Made by a program: the position numbers and the translations under genes. A model generated the notes under the pieces. It was not told the DNA's origin, made no database searches, and worked only from the letters and a program-made list of their open reading frames with translations. From the NCBI GenBank assembly GCA_029856375.1, contig JAHQWX010000067.1, positions 1 to 8,193 of the forward strand: DNA of 8,193 nucleotides, written 5' to 3'. Shown piece by piece: positions 1-6,303 of the stretch. The DNA comes from Promethearchaeia archaeon (lineage in GTDB: Archaea > Asgardarchaeota > Lokiarchaeia > Sigyniarchaeales > SOKP01). Numbering within the stretch: the first letter of the stretch is position 1; every line of letters starts with the position of its first letter.

Positions 1-302
1 ACATTTTCGGGGCCAATCGAATTAATATTATGAGCAAGATCTCTCTCCTCTTCGTTCTTATCAACATTAGTAAAAGCTGCTGATAAAATTACTACATCTG
101 GATTTATTTGTGTTATATTATTTATCGTATTTTCCTTATTTGTTATATCTATATTTTTATATTCAACATTTTTAGGAACTAGATCGTTTTGAATGTCTGC
201 TGCAACGGGGATATAAGATTGTTTATACTTTTGGCTTTGTAAATAATAGATTAATTTTGTCCCCAATAAACCGTTTGCTCCAATAACTAAAACTTTCTCC
301 AA
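1..302 (-). CDS. rfbD: dTDP-4-dehydrorhamnose reductase, N-terminal part (cut by window edge)
   Basis: This enzyme reduces dTDP-4-dehydro-L-rhamnose to dTDP-L-rhamnose with NAD(P)H, the last step of the pathway. About 100 residues are visible and the rest lies beyond the left edge. The N-terminus carries the Rossmann nucleotide-binding motif VIGANGLLG. Further on, LSAAFTNVDKNEEE corresponds to the RmlD-family AAYTxVDxxE segment, followed by a family-like NxxGPxN stretch near the edge. No ATG is available. I chose TTG at 302, giving L(M)EKVLVIGANG, with a GGAT 10 bases upstream; an in-frame TTG at 311 is the alternative. The start lies 29 bases after the rfbB stop, so the gene is probably the third of an rfbA-rfbB-rfbD transcript. 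Function is confident from the motifs and the neighbours; the exact start is not. Confidence 0.85.
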   Translation of the reverse strand, partial: MEKVLVIGANGLLGTKLIYYLQSQKYKQSYIPVAADIQNDLVPKNVEYKNIDITNKENTINNITQINPDVVILSAAFTNVDKNEEERDLAHNINSIGPEN

Positions 303-331
303 TGTAGTCAATATCCGTTTTGCTTGGTGAG

Positions 332-1354
332 TTATCGATTTTTATACATCTTATCGTAATATTTTAAATATTCCTCGTTAATGATGTGGTTTAGCCATTC
401 CTGATTGTTCAAATACCAATCAACTGTGAATTTTAAACCCTCATCAAGTTTAGTTTTTGGCTCCCAAGATAATTCTTGCTTGATTTTTTTGTAATTTATT
501 GCGTACCTTAAGTCGTGTCCAGGTCTATCCTTTACAAATGTAATGAGGCTCTTGGGTTTGTTAAGTATTTTTAATAGTCGTTTGACTAAATTTAAGTTTG
601 AAGTCTCTGAATTTCCGCCGATATTATAAATTTCTCCCGGTTCGCCTTCCTTTAAAACTAAATACACCGCTTCACAATGGTCTTCTACAAAAATCCAGTC
701 TCTAATATTTTCCCCCGTGCCATATACTGGTAATTCTTTATCGTTTAAAGCGTTATTTATCATTAATGGAATTAATTTTTCGGGAAATTGGTACGGGCCA
801 TAATTATTTGAACAACGCGTAATATTTATTGGGAGATTAAACGTTTTATGATATGCTCTAACTACAAGATCAGCGGAAGCTTTACTAGCAGAATAGGGGC
901 TATTTGGTTTTAAAGGTAGGTCTTCTGTGAAAGCCGGATCTTCAAATTTCAACGAACCGTATACTTCATCTGTAGAAATTTGTATAAATCTTTGGATATT
1001 TAATTTTCTCGCGACATTTAATAACGCTTGAGTACCTAAAATGTTGGTTTTAAGAAAAATATCGGGATTATCGATCGATCTATCGACGTGGGATTCTGCC
1101 GCAAAATTGACTATGTAATTAATCTTTTCTCTTTTTGCAATCTGCAAAAGGCTTTCAAAATCACTAATATCACATTTATAAAACTTATACAAATTTTCGT
1201 CAAAGCTCTCGTATTCCTTTAGATTCTCGGGATTCCCAGCGTAGGTCAATTTATCGACATTGACGATTTTATATTCTTTATGGTTTTTTAACATGTAGTG
1301 AACAAAATTACTCCCAATAAAACCCATACCGCCAGTAACTAAAATTGTTTCCAC
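332..1354 (-). CDS. rfbB: dTDP-glucose 4,6-dehydratase
   Basis: RmlB converts dTDP-D-glucose to dTDP-4-dehydro-6-deoxy-D-glucose, the second step of dTDP-L-rhamnose synthesis, using bound NAD+ in the cytoplasm. The 340-residue protein is full length for this extended short-chain dehydrogenase family. It shows the TGGMGFIGSNF dinucleotide motif (residues 7-17), FAAESHVDRSI (84-94), the catalytic triplet T128-D129-E130 within STDEVYG, and the Y154xxxK158 pair. It also has family blocks NNYGPYQFPEKLIP (183-196), GxNIRDWIFVEDH (214-226) and DRPGHDLRYAIN (277-288). The Thr-Asp-Glu triplet sets dehydratases apart from epimerases of the same fold. The start is GTG, with a GGGGT ribosome binding site at 1361-1365, 6 bases upstream. 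It begins 28 bases after the rfbA stop, which supports co-transcription. Confidence 0.96.
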   Translation of the reverse strand: METILVTGGMGFIGSNFVHYMLKNHKEYKIVNVDKLTYAGNPENLKEYESFDENLYKFYKCDISDFESLLQIAKREKINYIVNFAAESHVDRSIDNPDIFLKTNILGTQALLNVARKLNIQRFIQISTDEVYGSLKFEDPAFTEDLPLKPNSPYSASKASADLVVRAYHKTFNLPINITRCSNNYGPYQFPEKLIPLMINNALNDKELPVYGTGENIRDWIFVEDHCEAVYLVLKEGEPGEIYNIGGNSETSNLNLVKRLLKILNKPKSLITFVKDRPGHDLRYAINYKKIKQELSWEPKTKLDEGLKFTVDWYLNNQEWLNHIINEEYLKYYDKMYKNR

Positions 1355-1382
1355 GCTAAGACCCCATTACTGATAATTAAAG

Positions 1383-2129
1383 CTATTTTATTTGATTATT
1401 GTGTTGTTTCTTAATGAAATTACTGCACTTCAATAGAGTGCGAAAAGTTCCAGCGTCAGACCAGAATCCATTTACAATAACTGATTTCGTTTTGCTCGTT
1501 TTAATATAATAGTTGTTAACATCTGTGATTTCTAATTCTCCCCTCGAAGAATAACCAATTTCTTTAATAACGCGGTCGATTACATCAAAAATGTTTTTAT
1601 CGTAAAAATATAGTCCGGTTACGCAAAGATTTGACTTTGGGATCTTCGGTTTTTCTTCGATATTTAGAATTGTCCCCTCTCCATCAAGCTCCGCGACGCC
1701 AAAACGCTCTGGATCGGACACTTCCTTTAAAAATAACATACAAGAGGAATCGTTGGAATTATCGAATTGTTTTACTTCTTCGGCAAAGGTATCTTCAAAA
1801 ATATTATCACCCAAAATGACTGCAACTTTCTCGCCCGCAACTATACATCTCGTTAAATTAAGCGCTTCTGCTATGCCACCAGCACCTTGTTGGTAAACAT
1901 AACTAAAACTCGCGCCGAATTCTTTTCCATCTCCAAGCAATCTTATGAAATCTCCAACGCTTTCGCCACCTAATACGATGCTTATTTCCGTTATGCCGGA
2001 TTTTGTTAAAGTATGTATCACTTTATAGATCATCGGCTCATCGTAAACAGGTAAAAGGTGCTTATTGGTTACCTTCGTTAACGGAGATAATCGAGTTCCA
2101 ATTCCTCCCGCTAATATAACTCCCTTAAT
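1383..2129 (-). CDS. rfbA: Glucose-1-phosphate thymidylyltransferase, short form, apparent ATT start
   Basis: RmlA joins glucose-1-phosphate and dTTP to dTDP-glucose, the first step of dTDP-rhamnose synthesis. Read from 2129 the protein has 248 residues, beginning (I/M)KGVILAGGIGTRLSPLT, the nucleotide-binding loop of the family, then NKHLLPVYDEPMI. Other blocks are LGDNIF (about 106-111, with metal-binding Asp108), EEKP (158-161), RGELEITD (196-203) and WSDAGT (223-228). The length matches the short SpsI-like branch of about 246 residues rather than the E. coli form of about 290, which has extra C-terminal helices. There is no ATG, GTG or TTG between an upstream in-frame stop (2136-2138) and the essential motif, so initiation at ATT is the simplest reading; the first in-frame ATG (2033) would delete the active-site loop. 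A GTGAG lies 5 bases upstream of the ATT. The alternative is a one-base indel, since GTG at 2139 would otherwise read MSK and then IKGVILAGG. Function is firm; the start is uncertain. Confidence 0.9.
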   Translation of the reverse strand: MKGVILAGGIGTRLSPLTKVTNKHLLPVYDEPMIYKVIHTLTKSGITEISIVLGGESVGDFIRLLGDGKEFGASFSYVYQQGAGGIAEALNLTRCIVAGEKVAVILGDNIFEDTFAEEVKQFDNSNDSSCMLFLKEVSDPERFGVAELDGEGTILNIEEKPKIPKSNLCVTGLYFYDKNIFDVIDRVIKEIGYSSRGELEITDVNNYYIKTSKTKSVIVNGFWSDAGTFRTLLKCSNFIKKQHNNQIK

Positions 2130-2134
2130 GTTTA

Positions 2135-2139
2135 CTCAC
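2135..2139 (-). promoter_or_regulatory. Probable ribosome binding site GTGAG for rfbA
   Basis: On the minus strand GTGAG sits 5 bases before the proposed ATT start of rfbA. It matches the GTGA part of the archaeal Shine-Dalgarno core GGTGAT. The identical word, at the identical distance, precedes the proposed CTG start of the small gene upstream. The GTG inside it could itself be a start, but that frame stops after four codons (M-S-K-H) at a TAA overlapping the ATT. Confidence 0.45.
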
Positions 2140-2169
2140 TATTCCTTACGGCTTTTGTTCAAAAATATG

Positions 2170-2178
2170 TAGTATAAG
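2170..2178 (-). promoter_or_regulatory. Possible TATA box for the rfbABD transcript
   Basis: The minus-strand word CTTATACTA is centred about 45 bases before the rfbA start. Transcription would then begin near 2148, leaving a leader of roughly 20 bases that holds the ribosome binding site. The surrounding spacer is almost all A and T, so several TATA-like words compete and this choice is tentative. Confidence 0.3.
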
Positions 2179-2242
2179 TTAATAAATAAGTTATTTAATT
2201 TAAAAATTAGTTGGCTAATAATAGATTTTGAGTATTCCTAAT

Positions 2243-2249
2243 AAAAAAA
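2243..2249 (-). terminator. T7 tract after the small unknown gene
   Basis: Seven consecutive T residues on the minus strand start 4 bases after the stop codon of the small gene. Archaeal RNA polymerase terminates at T-tracts without needing a hairpin. Together with a promoter-like word before rfbA, this suggests the small gene and the rhamnose genes are separate transcription units. Confidence 0.5.
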
Positions 2250-2253
2250 CACA

Positions 2254-2562
2254 TCAAATATTAAATACTTTAAGCACTCTCTTGTTAACCTCATCGTAAT
2301 ATAATTTTAATTTACTAATTTTATTTAAACTCATAGAGTCCTTTTTGTCTTTCACTAATGTCGCTACTTTTAACAATTGTTTCTCCCTTAGATTTTGTTC
2401 GTTTTCCAATAAATAGTGTTGATATTCGTAAGGAAGTAATTTAGGGAATAACTCAACGAGCCTTTTCACATCGTCAAAATTCATTTCTTTTACTAGAATT
2501 TGCGGATTTTCTGCTCCATCCAGAAACTCTTGCACTTCTTCTAGATTTAAAATGACTTCCAG
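2254..2562 (-). CDS. Unrecognised small charged protein, about 102 residues
   Basis: I do not recognise this protein. It is rich in Lys, Glu and Leu, has no cysteine, no signal peptide and no membrane segment, and looks mostly helical and cytoplasmic. Visible stretches are FDDVKRLVELFPKLLPYEYQ in the middle and a basic C-terminal part ending KRVLKVFNI. I looked for a match to RNA polymerase subunit Rpo4, because of its size and archaeal context, and saw none. The frame stays open back to 2568 without an ATG. The first ordinary start is GTG at 2535 (93 residues), but it has no ribosome binding site and would drop a plausible N-terminal MEVILNLEE. I prefer CTG at 2562, 5 bases after GTGAG; ATT at 2565 is also possible. 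The gene has its own TATA-like box upstream and a T-tract downstream, so it may be monocistronic. Coding status is likely from its open length, flanking signals and protein-like composition, but not proven. Confidence 0.6.
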   Translation of the reverse strand: MEVILNLEEVQEFLDGAENPQILVKEMNFDDVKRLVELFPKLLPYEYQHYLLENEQNLREKQLLKVATLVKDKKDSMSLNKISKLKLYYDEVNKRVLKVFNI

Positions 2563-2567
2563 AATTT

Positions 2568-2572
2568 CTCAC
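2568..2572 (-). promoter_or_regulatory. Probable ribosome binding site GTGAG of the small gene
   Basis: GTGAG on the minus strand stands 5 bases before CTG at 2562 and 2 bases before ATT at 2565. The same five bases at the same 5-base distance precede the apparent ATT start of rfbA. This supports the longer protein over the GTG start at 2535. Confidence 0.4.
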
Positions 2573-2591
2573 TTACTCGCGCGTTCGTTTG

Positions 2592-2599
2592 TATATAAA
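2592..2599 (-). promoter_or_regulatory. TATA-like box of the small unknown gene
   Basis: The minus strand reads TTTATATA here, the best TATA match in this spacer. With the usual spacing of about 25 bases, transcription would start near 2570-2572. That gives a leader under 12 bases, just enough to contain the GTGAG word before the proposed CTG start. Confidence 0.5.
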
Positions 2600-2600
2600 A

Positions 2601-2625
2601 AGAAAAAAGAATAAATAAAAATATT
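2601..2625 (-). terminator. T-rich terminator after RNase PH gene
   Basis: Directly after the rph stop the minus strand becomes T-rich, with runs of five and six T broken by single A or C residues. This is the hairpin-free pattern of archaeal termination. It runs into the TATA-like box of the next gene, so both signals share the same short spacer. Confidence 0.5.
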
Positions 2626-3360
2626 TTATTTTAGGTTTAAAATCTCTCTTTGATATTCCATTATTTGTAAGGCTCCTTTCTTACCTAAAGCTAGCAATTC
2701 TAAAAGCTGAGCTTGGTCATACAAATTTCTTTCGGCAGTTCCTTGTACTTCAATGAATTTTTCTTCCTCATTCATCACGATGTTCATGTCAACATCGACT
2801 CTCGAATCTTCTTCGTAATTCAAGTCGAGTAAATATGTTCCATCTTTCATTCCAACCGAAATTGCTGCAACCAGCGTATAATCGGGAAACTGAGAAATTA
2901 ATCCTTCGTTGTGTAAATACCTTAAAGCGTCAAAAACTGCGACAAATCCGCCCGTTATGGAAGCGCATCTCGTACCTCCATCTGCTTGGATAACATCGCA
3001 ATCAACCTTTATAGTTCGCTCTCCAATCATTCTGAGATTAAAAGCTGCTCTTAAGGATCTTCCAATAAGCCGTTGAATTTCAACCGTTCTTCCTTTAAGT
3101 TGCCCTCGTCTGCTTTCTCTATTATTTCTTGTTTGCGTTGCTCGAGGAATCATGTTATATTCGGCAGTAATCCAACCAGAAAACGATTCAATCAAGAATT
3201 TGGGTACATTTTCAACAACCGATGCTGTACAGATAACCTTCGTATTTCCTTGCGATACTAAAACAGAGCCTTCTGGATACATAAGATAATTGCGCTCGAT
3301 CTTCAGTTCTCTGAGTTCGTCGTTTTTTCTTCCATCTACACGTTTCTCATATAATGACAT
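2626..3360 (-). CDS. rph: Ribonuclease PH, bacterial type
   Basis: RNase PH is a phosphorolytic 3'-5' exoribonuclease that trims nucleotides after the CCA end of tRNA precursors, usually as a ring of six subunits. The 244-residue protein is full length (E. coli has about 238). It begins RVDGRKNDELRELKIERNYL and carries GWITAEYNMIPRAT (62-75). The phosphate-binding Arg91 lies in GRTVEIQRLIGRSLR (90-104). QADGGTR (125-131) holds the second phosphate and tRNA contact, and EDSRVDVDMN (184-193) has the catalytic and metal aspartates Asp185 and Asp191. EVQGTAE (204-210) is also a bacterial RNase PH signature. These blocks differ from archaeal exosome Rrp41, which has RYRYNMAPFS-like and EDNxGxADMP-like segments. 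The last helix, KKGALQIMEYQREI, does resemble the Rrp41 tail. The start is ATG with a weak GGT 7 bases upstream. The gene stands alone between two spacers and is not next to rrp4, rrp42 or other exosome genes. Confidence 0.93.
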   Translation of the reverse strand: MSLYEKRVDGRKNDELRELKIERNYLMYPEGSVLVSQGNTKVICTASVVENVPKFLIESFSGWITAEYNMIPRATQTRNNRESRRGQLKGRTVEIQRLIGRSLRAAFNLRMIGERTIKVDCDVIQADGGTRCASITGGFVAVFDALRYLHNEGLISQFPDYTLVAAISVGMKDGTYLLDLNYEEDSRVDVDMNIVMNEEEKFIEVQGTAERNLYDQAQLLELLALGKKGALQIMEYQREILNLK

Positions 3361-3386
3361 TGATACTACCAGAAATGTACAAAGTT

Positions 3387-3394
3387 ATTTAAAA
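3387..3394 (-). promoter_or_regulatory. Possible TATA box for rph
   Basis: TTTTAAAT on the minus strand, inside a near-symmetric GTTATTTTAAATAAC, is centred about 30 bases before the rph ATG. It would give a leader of only a few bases, that is, a nearly leaderless message, which fits the weak ribosome binding site. Other TATA-like words lie further upstream in this AT-rich spacer. Confidence 0.4.
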
Positions 3395-3405
3395 TAACAA
3401 GACTA

Positions 3406-3432
3406 TTCTTAAAATTCTTTACATTTTAAGAA
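3406..3432. repeat. Perfect 10-bp inverted repeat upstream of rph
   Basis: TTCTTAAAAT (3406-3415) and ATTTTAAGAA (3423-3432) are exact reverse complements separated by 7 bases. The repeat lies in the 135-base spacer between pheA and rph, just upstream of the likely rph TATA box. It could be an operator or a weak hairpin at the end of the pheA transcript. Because it is almost all A and T, chance symmetry is possible. Confidence 0.45.
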
Positions 3433-3470
3433 AACAGTAGATAATTTCAGTTTAAAATCGGTTATTTAGA

Positions 3471-3480
3471 GTTAAAAAGG
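3471..3480 (-). terminator. Possible T-tract terminator after pheA
   Basis: The minus strand reads CCTTTTTAAC starting 15 bases after the pheA stop. A run of five T can terminate archaeal transcription, though it is shorter than the tracts after rph and the small gene. It would end the pheS-pheT-pheA transcript. Confidence 0.3.
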
Positions 3481-3495
3481 ACTTTGAATCCGATA

Positions 3496-4590
3496 CTACT
3501 TTTTTTCAACAGTTTTTGGAATGTAAGTCCCTAAAACTTTGTACCAAATCGTAACTTCCTTCATTTTCTCGAAAATCTTCTGAATTTTTATGTCTTTATG
3601 GCTTCCTTCAAAATCCATTAGAAAAATATACTCCCATAATCCTTGACGCCTTGGTCGAGATTCTATTTTTAATAAGTTGATGTTATTATCGGCAAAAAGT
3701 TTTAAGACCGTGTATAACGCACCTGGAACGTGTTTCACAACAAAAACTAATGAAGTTTTGTAATTTCCTTCTGTTTCAATGTTTTCTCTTTTTGAAATAA
3801 TTAAAAAGCGGGTAAAATTCGATGGATTGTCTTCAATACCACTTGCGATTATTTCTAAATTATTAAGCTTCGCTGCAATATCAGCACCAATAGCAACTTT
3901 CGTATTATCTCCGAATTCAGCAATCATTTTAACCGCTTGTGCCGTTGAGTTTGTTTTAACGATTTCTGCGTTTGGTATGTTGCTTCTTATCCAATTCATA
4001 GTTTGCGAAATAGCTTGTGGATGAGAATATATCTCCTTTATCTTATTCAATTGAGAATTTTTTAATCCTATCAGATTATGGACGATTCGAATTTCAATTT
4101 CGCTATATATTTTCAAATTTTTTTCTATTAACAAGTCCATCGTTTCTCTGACTGTTCCTTGTAAGCTATTTTCTATTGGTAAAACGCCAAAATCCACTTT
4201 ATCTGCTTCAATATCTTTAAAGACATCAAAAATATTGCTGGCTTCTATAAATTCGGTACCTGATTTTGGAAAAAATCCTAAAGCTGCCTTATGAGTATTT
4301 GTTCCTTCGGGACCAAGATAACTAACTTTAATCGTCAATCCTTGCACTTCTTTGCACGCACTCATCACTTCTTTCCATATTGCCTTAATATTAGCTTTCT
4401 TTAGAAACTTCGATTGATTCTGAACGTTTTCTATCACATATTTCTCTCTCTCTGGTTGAAGGACATCTAATCCTAGTTCTATTTTATTCTCTCCTATTTC
4501 TTTCGAAATTTCAGCCCTTTTTTCCAATAAATCAACTACTTTCCTATCAATCTTATCTATTTCCTTTCTTAACTTTTCGATATTGTCCAT
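3496..4590 (-). CDS. pheA: Chorismate mutase / prephenate dehydratase (P-protein)
   Basis: This fused enzyme turns chorismate into prephenate and then phenylpyruvate, the committed route to phenylalanine. The 364-residue protein has an AroQ chorismate mutase at about 1-85, with Arg8, Arg25, Lys36, Arg48 and Glu49 at positions expected for the E. coli active site. The prephenate dehydratase domain (about 87-270) shows YLGPEGTNTH, LPIENSLQGTV (137-147), SHPQAISQ (189-196) and the catalytic N-F-T260-R-F. A C-terminal ACT domain (about 278-360) has GALYTVLKLFADNNINLLKIESRP (289-313), whose ESRP is the phenylalanine-binding motif. Feedback inhibition by phenylalanine is therefore expected. The start is ATG with GAGGT at 4598-4602, 7 bases upstream. 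That site overlaps the last base of the pheT stop, and the 11-base gap indicates one operon with pheS and pheT. Confidence 0.96.
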   Translation of the reverse strand: MDNIEKLRKEIDKIDRKVVDLLEKRAEISKEIGENKIELGLDVLQPEREKYVIENVQNQSKFLKKANIKAIWKEVMSACKEVQGLTIKVSYLGPEGTNTHKAALGFFPKSGTEFIEASNIFDVFKDIEADKVDFGVLPIENSLQGTVRETMDLLIEKNLKIYSEIEIRIVHNLIGLKNSQLNKIKEIYSHPQAISQTMNWIRSNIPNAEIVKTNSTAQAVKMIAEFGDNTKVAIGADIAAKLNNLEIIASGIEDNPSNFTRFLIISKRENIETEGNYKTSLVFVVKHVPGALYTVLKLFADNNINLLKIESRPRRQGLWEYIFLMDFEGSHKDIKIQKIFEKMKEVTIWYKVLGTYIPKTVEKK

Positions 4591-4597
4591 ATTCAGT

Positions 4598-4602
4598 ACC
4601 TC
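4598..4602 (-). promoter_or_regulatory. Ribosome binding site GAGGT of pheA, overlapping the pheT stop
   Basis: GAGGT on the minus strand lies 7 bases before the pheA ATG, and its first G is the last base of the pheT TAG. Ribosomes ending pheT thus sit on the pheA initiation site, which favours coupled translation. Confidence 0.7.
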
Positions 4603-6299
4603 TATTTCAATAGCTTTTCAATCGGTAAGTTATTAATGTTAAGTTCTAACGCCGCAACAGGGAACTCTAAATTAAAATTCAAAATAACTTCTGGGTGAAT
4701 CTCGCCTATAATTCCAATAGAATCTCCCCTATACAAGATTTCTCCAGTTCTTCCTTCCAGATATGTAGGATTATTAGTCGGCTTTACTTCGATGTCATTA
4801 GTGATTCCCAACGATGTACTTATGTGGTCAAGGAGGCTTCTGATTTCTGAAAAGTCTGCGTTCTCGTGATATGTAACGGCAGATAAATGTAGCTCTTGCG
4901 CCCCTCCAGTTTCTTCATTTAAGTCGAATTCAATTACTTCCCCAACTTCGAAAATCCGAATTGGTTTTTCTTCCGATCGATTAAATAATAGTGTTTCTAA
5001 AAGTCCTGGCAATAATAGCGTTCGAGTTGTATCATACTCTTTAGAAACTGGATTTGCTATTTGTATGTGATCTTCCATTTTATATTTTCTTTTCATAAAA
5101 TCGTAATGCCTTGTTGAATTTGTAAGCATAAAATTAAGCACTTCCAAATATTTTGCGCCGATCATTATCGTCCTTAGTCTATTGCTAAATTCTGGAATTG
5201 AATGGTATTGTCCAATACAACCCTCTCTTATAGTTATTGGTAAATTCACATATCCATATCCAATTGCGCACTCCTCTACAAAATCCACCTCGTGCATAAC
5301 ATCAACGCGATACGCAGGAACCCACACGTCAATTTTACCCTTGTTTTTGGCAGGTTGCGCATCAAGCCTAACTTTTTTGAAGTATTTTATCATTTCCGAT
5401 TGGTTTAAATTTAGACCAATGTAATCATTGATATAATCCATCGATACGGTCCATTTTTTTAAGTCCAAATTGGGAGTAATAATTTCTTTTCCATCTTCTT
5501 CGTAAGTCACTTTAACGCTCTCAATTTCTGCTCCCATATCCGACAAGGCAGTTGAAAGGATGTTTAGAGTGTAATTTATTGCGTTATAATCAGTTCCTGT
5601 AATATCTAAGAATAGGTTTTTAGTGTCGTCAGTAACCATCGTGAGGATTCCGTTTATAATTGGTGGGAACGATAAAACATCGCCATTTTTATCAAAGATC
5701 ATAGGGTAAACGTCTTTTCCTTCTAAAATGTGCGCGTATTCAATACCTTTTGGGTGTTCCTTTAAAATTTCTTCGGGAGTTAATACGAGATTTTCTAATT
5801 GTAAAGGGCGAAATTTGCAGCCATCTGGCTTGACCGCTGTGTACCTATAAGGAGGTACTACTTTATCTAAATCGTGCACGCCGATTGCTACTTTTTTTCT
5901 GCCTCTTCCCAAAGCCCAGTGCAAGTCTTCTTGAATATTCATCAGCGTGGCAACCTCGTCTTCGTCCAAATCAATATTTCTAATAACACCGCACACAATA
6001 TATGGTCGGACTTGATTTACTATAGGATCTACTGTAAGCTCAATTTTACCCGGTTTAATTTCGTAGGTAGGAGCGCCTAATTCTAGCTCGTAATAGCCCT
6101 TTAAAGCCCGAGCTATTCCTTCGGGACTTGAGAAGTCTGGCCGATTAGGGTTATATTCTACCTTGATCTTCTTTTCTTCTTCGTTCACATCTTCAAGATC
6201 CAAACTAATCCACTGTAGGTCGTATTCGAGCTCTTTTATATCTAATTTTTTTCCTACTAATCGCTCTAATCGTTCAATTTTCAACTCGATCGTTGGCAT
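4602..6299 (-). CDS. pheT: Phenylalanyl-tRNA synthetase beta chain, archaeal type
   Basis: PheT pairs with PheS in an alpha2-beta2 synthetase that charges tRNA(Phe). It helps bind tRNA and usually carries the editing site that removes mischarged tyrosine. From MPTIELKIERL the protein is about 565 residues. That is typical of archaeal and eukaryal beta chains, which lack the N-terminal EMAP-like and C-terminal anticodon-binding domains of the bacterial chain of about 800 residues. Visible parts: an N-terminal domain with YNPNRPDFSSPEGIARAL (about 49-66), a B3/B4 domain (about 90-260) including FPPIING (211-217) and DITGTD (232-237), and a B5 domain (about 283-350) ending in DFVEECAIGYGY. After these comes the catalytic-like core with NPVSKEYDTTRTLLLPGLL and IFEVGEVI. 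I place the start at ATG 6299 because GGTGAT lies just upstream; the GTG at 6308 is part of that site. It follows pheS by 13 bases. Confidence 0.96.
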   Translation of the reverse strand: MPTIELKIERLERLVGKKLDIKELEYDLQWISLDLEDVNEEEKKIKVEYNPNRPDFSSPEGIARALKGYYELELGAPTYEIKPGKIELTVDPIVNQVRPYIVCGVIRNIDLDEDEVATLMNIQEDLHWALGRGRKKVAIGVHDLDKVVPPYRYTAVKPDGCKFRPLQLENLVLTPEEILKEHPKGIEYAHILEGKDVYPMIFDKNGDVLSFPPIINGILTMVTDDTKNLFLDITGTDYNAINYTLNILSTALSDMGAEIESVKVTYEEDGKEIITPNLDLKKWTVSMDYINDYIGLNLNQSEMIKYFKKVRLDAQPAKNKGKIDVWVPAYRVDVMHEVDFVEECAIGYGYVNLPITIREGCIGQYHSIPEFSNRLRTIMIGAKYLEVLNFMLTNSTRHYDFMKRKYKMEDHIQIANPVSKEYDTTRTLLLPGLLETLLFNRSEEKPIRIFEVGEVIEFDLNEETGGAQELHLSAVTYHENADFSEIRSLLDHISTSLGITNDIEVKPTNNPTYLEGRTGEILYRGDSIGIIGEIHPEVILNFNLEFPVAALELNINNLPIEKLLK

Positions 6300-6303
6300 A
6301 GTA

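Noticed and set aside
1631..1819. 62-codon plus-strand open frame
   Set aside because: It lies wholly inside rfbA on the opposite strand and its translation looks like no protein family, while the rfbA frame shows clear catalytic motifs.
1383..2033. rfbA starting at the first in-frame ATG (2033)
   Set aside because: This would remove the nucleotide-binding loop GGxGTRL and the NKHLLPVYDEP block, which are present and in frame just upstream.
2254..2535. Small gene as RNA polymerase subunit Rpo4
   Set aside because: Size and archaeal context fit, but none of the Rpo4-type helical motifs near the C-terminus could be seen.
3073..3261. Plus-strand open frame opposite rph
   Set aside because: It is a shadow of the conserved rph coding sequence. 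The same holds for the plus-strand frames at 3779-4024, 5182-5424, 5874-6080 and 7016-7291 opposite pheA, pheT and pheS.
2626..3360. Annotation as archaeal exosome subunit Rrp41
   Set aside because: The central blocks follow bacterial RNase PH, not the Rrp41 forms; only the last helix resembles Rrp41.
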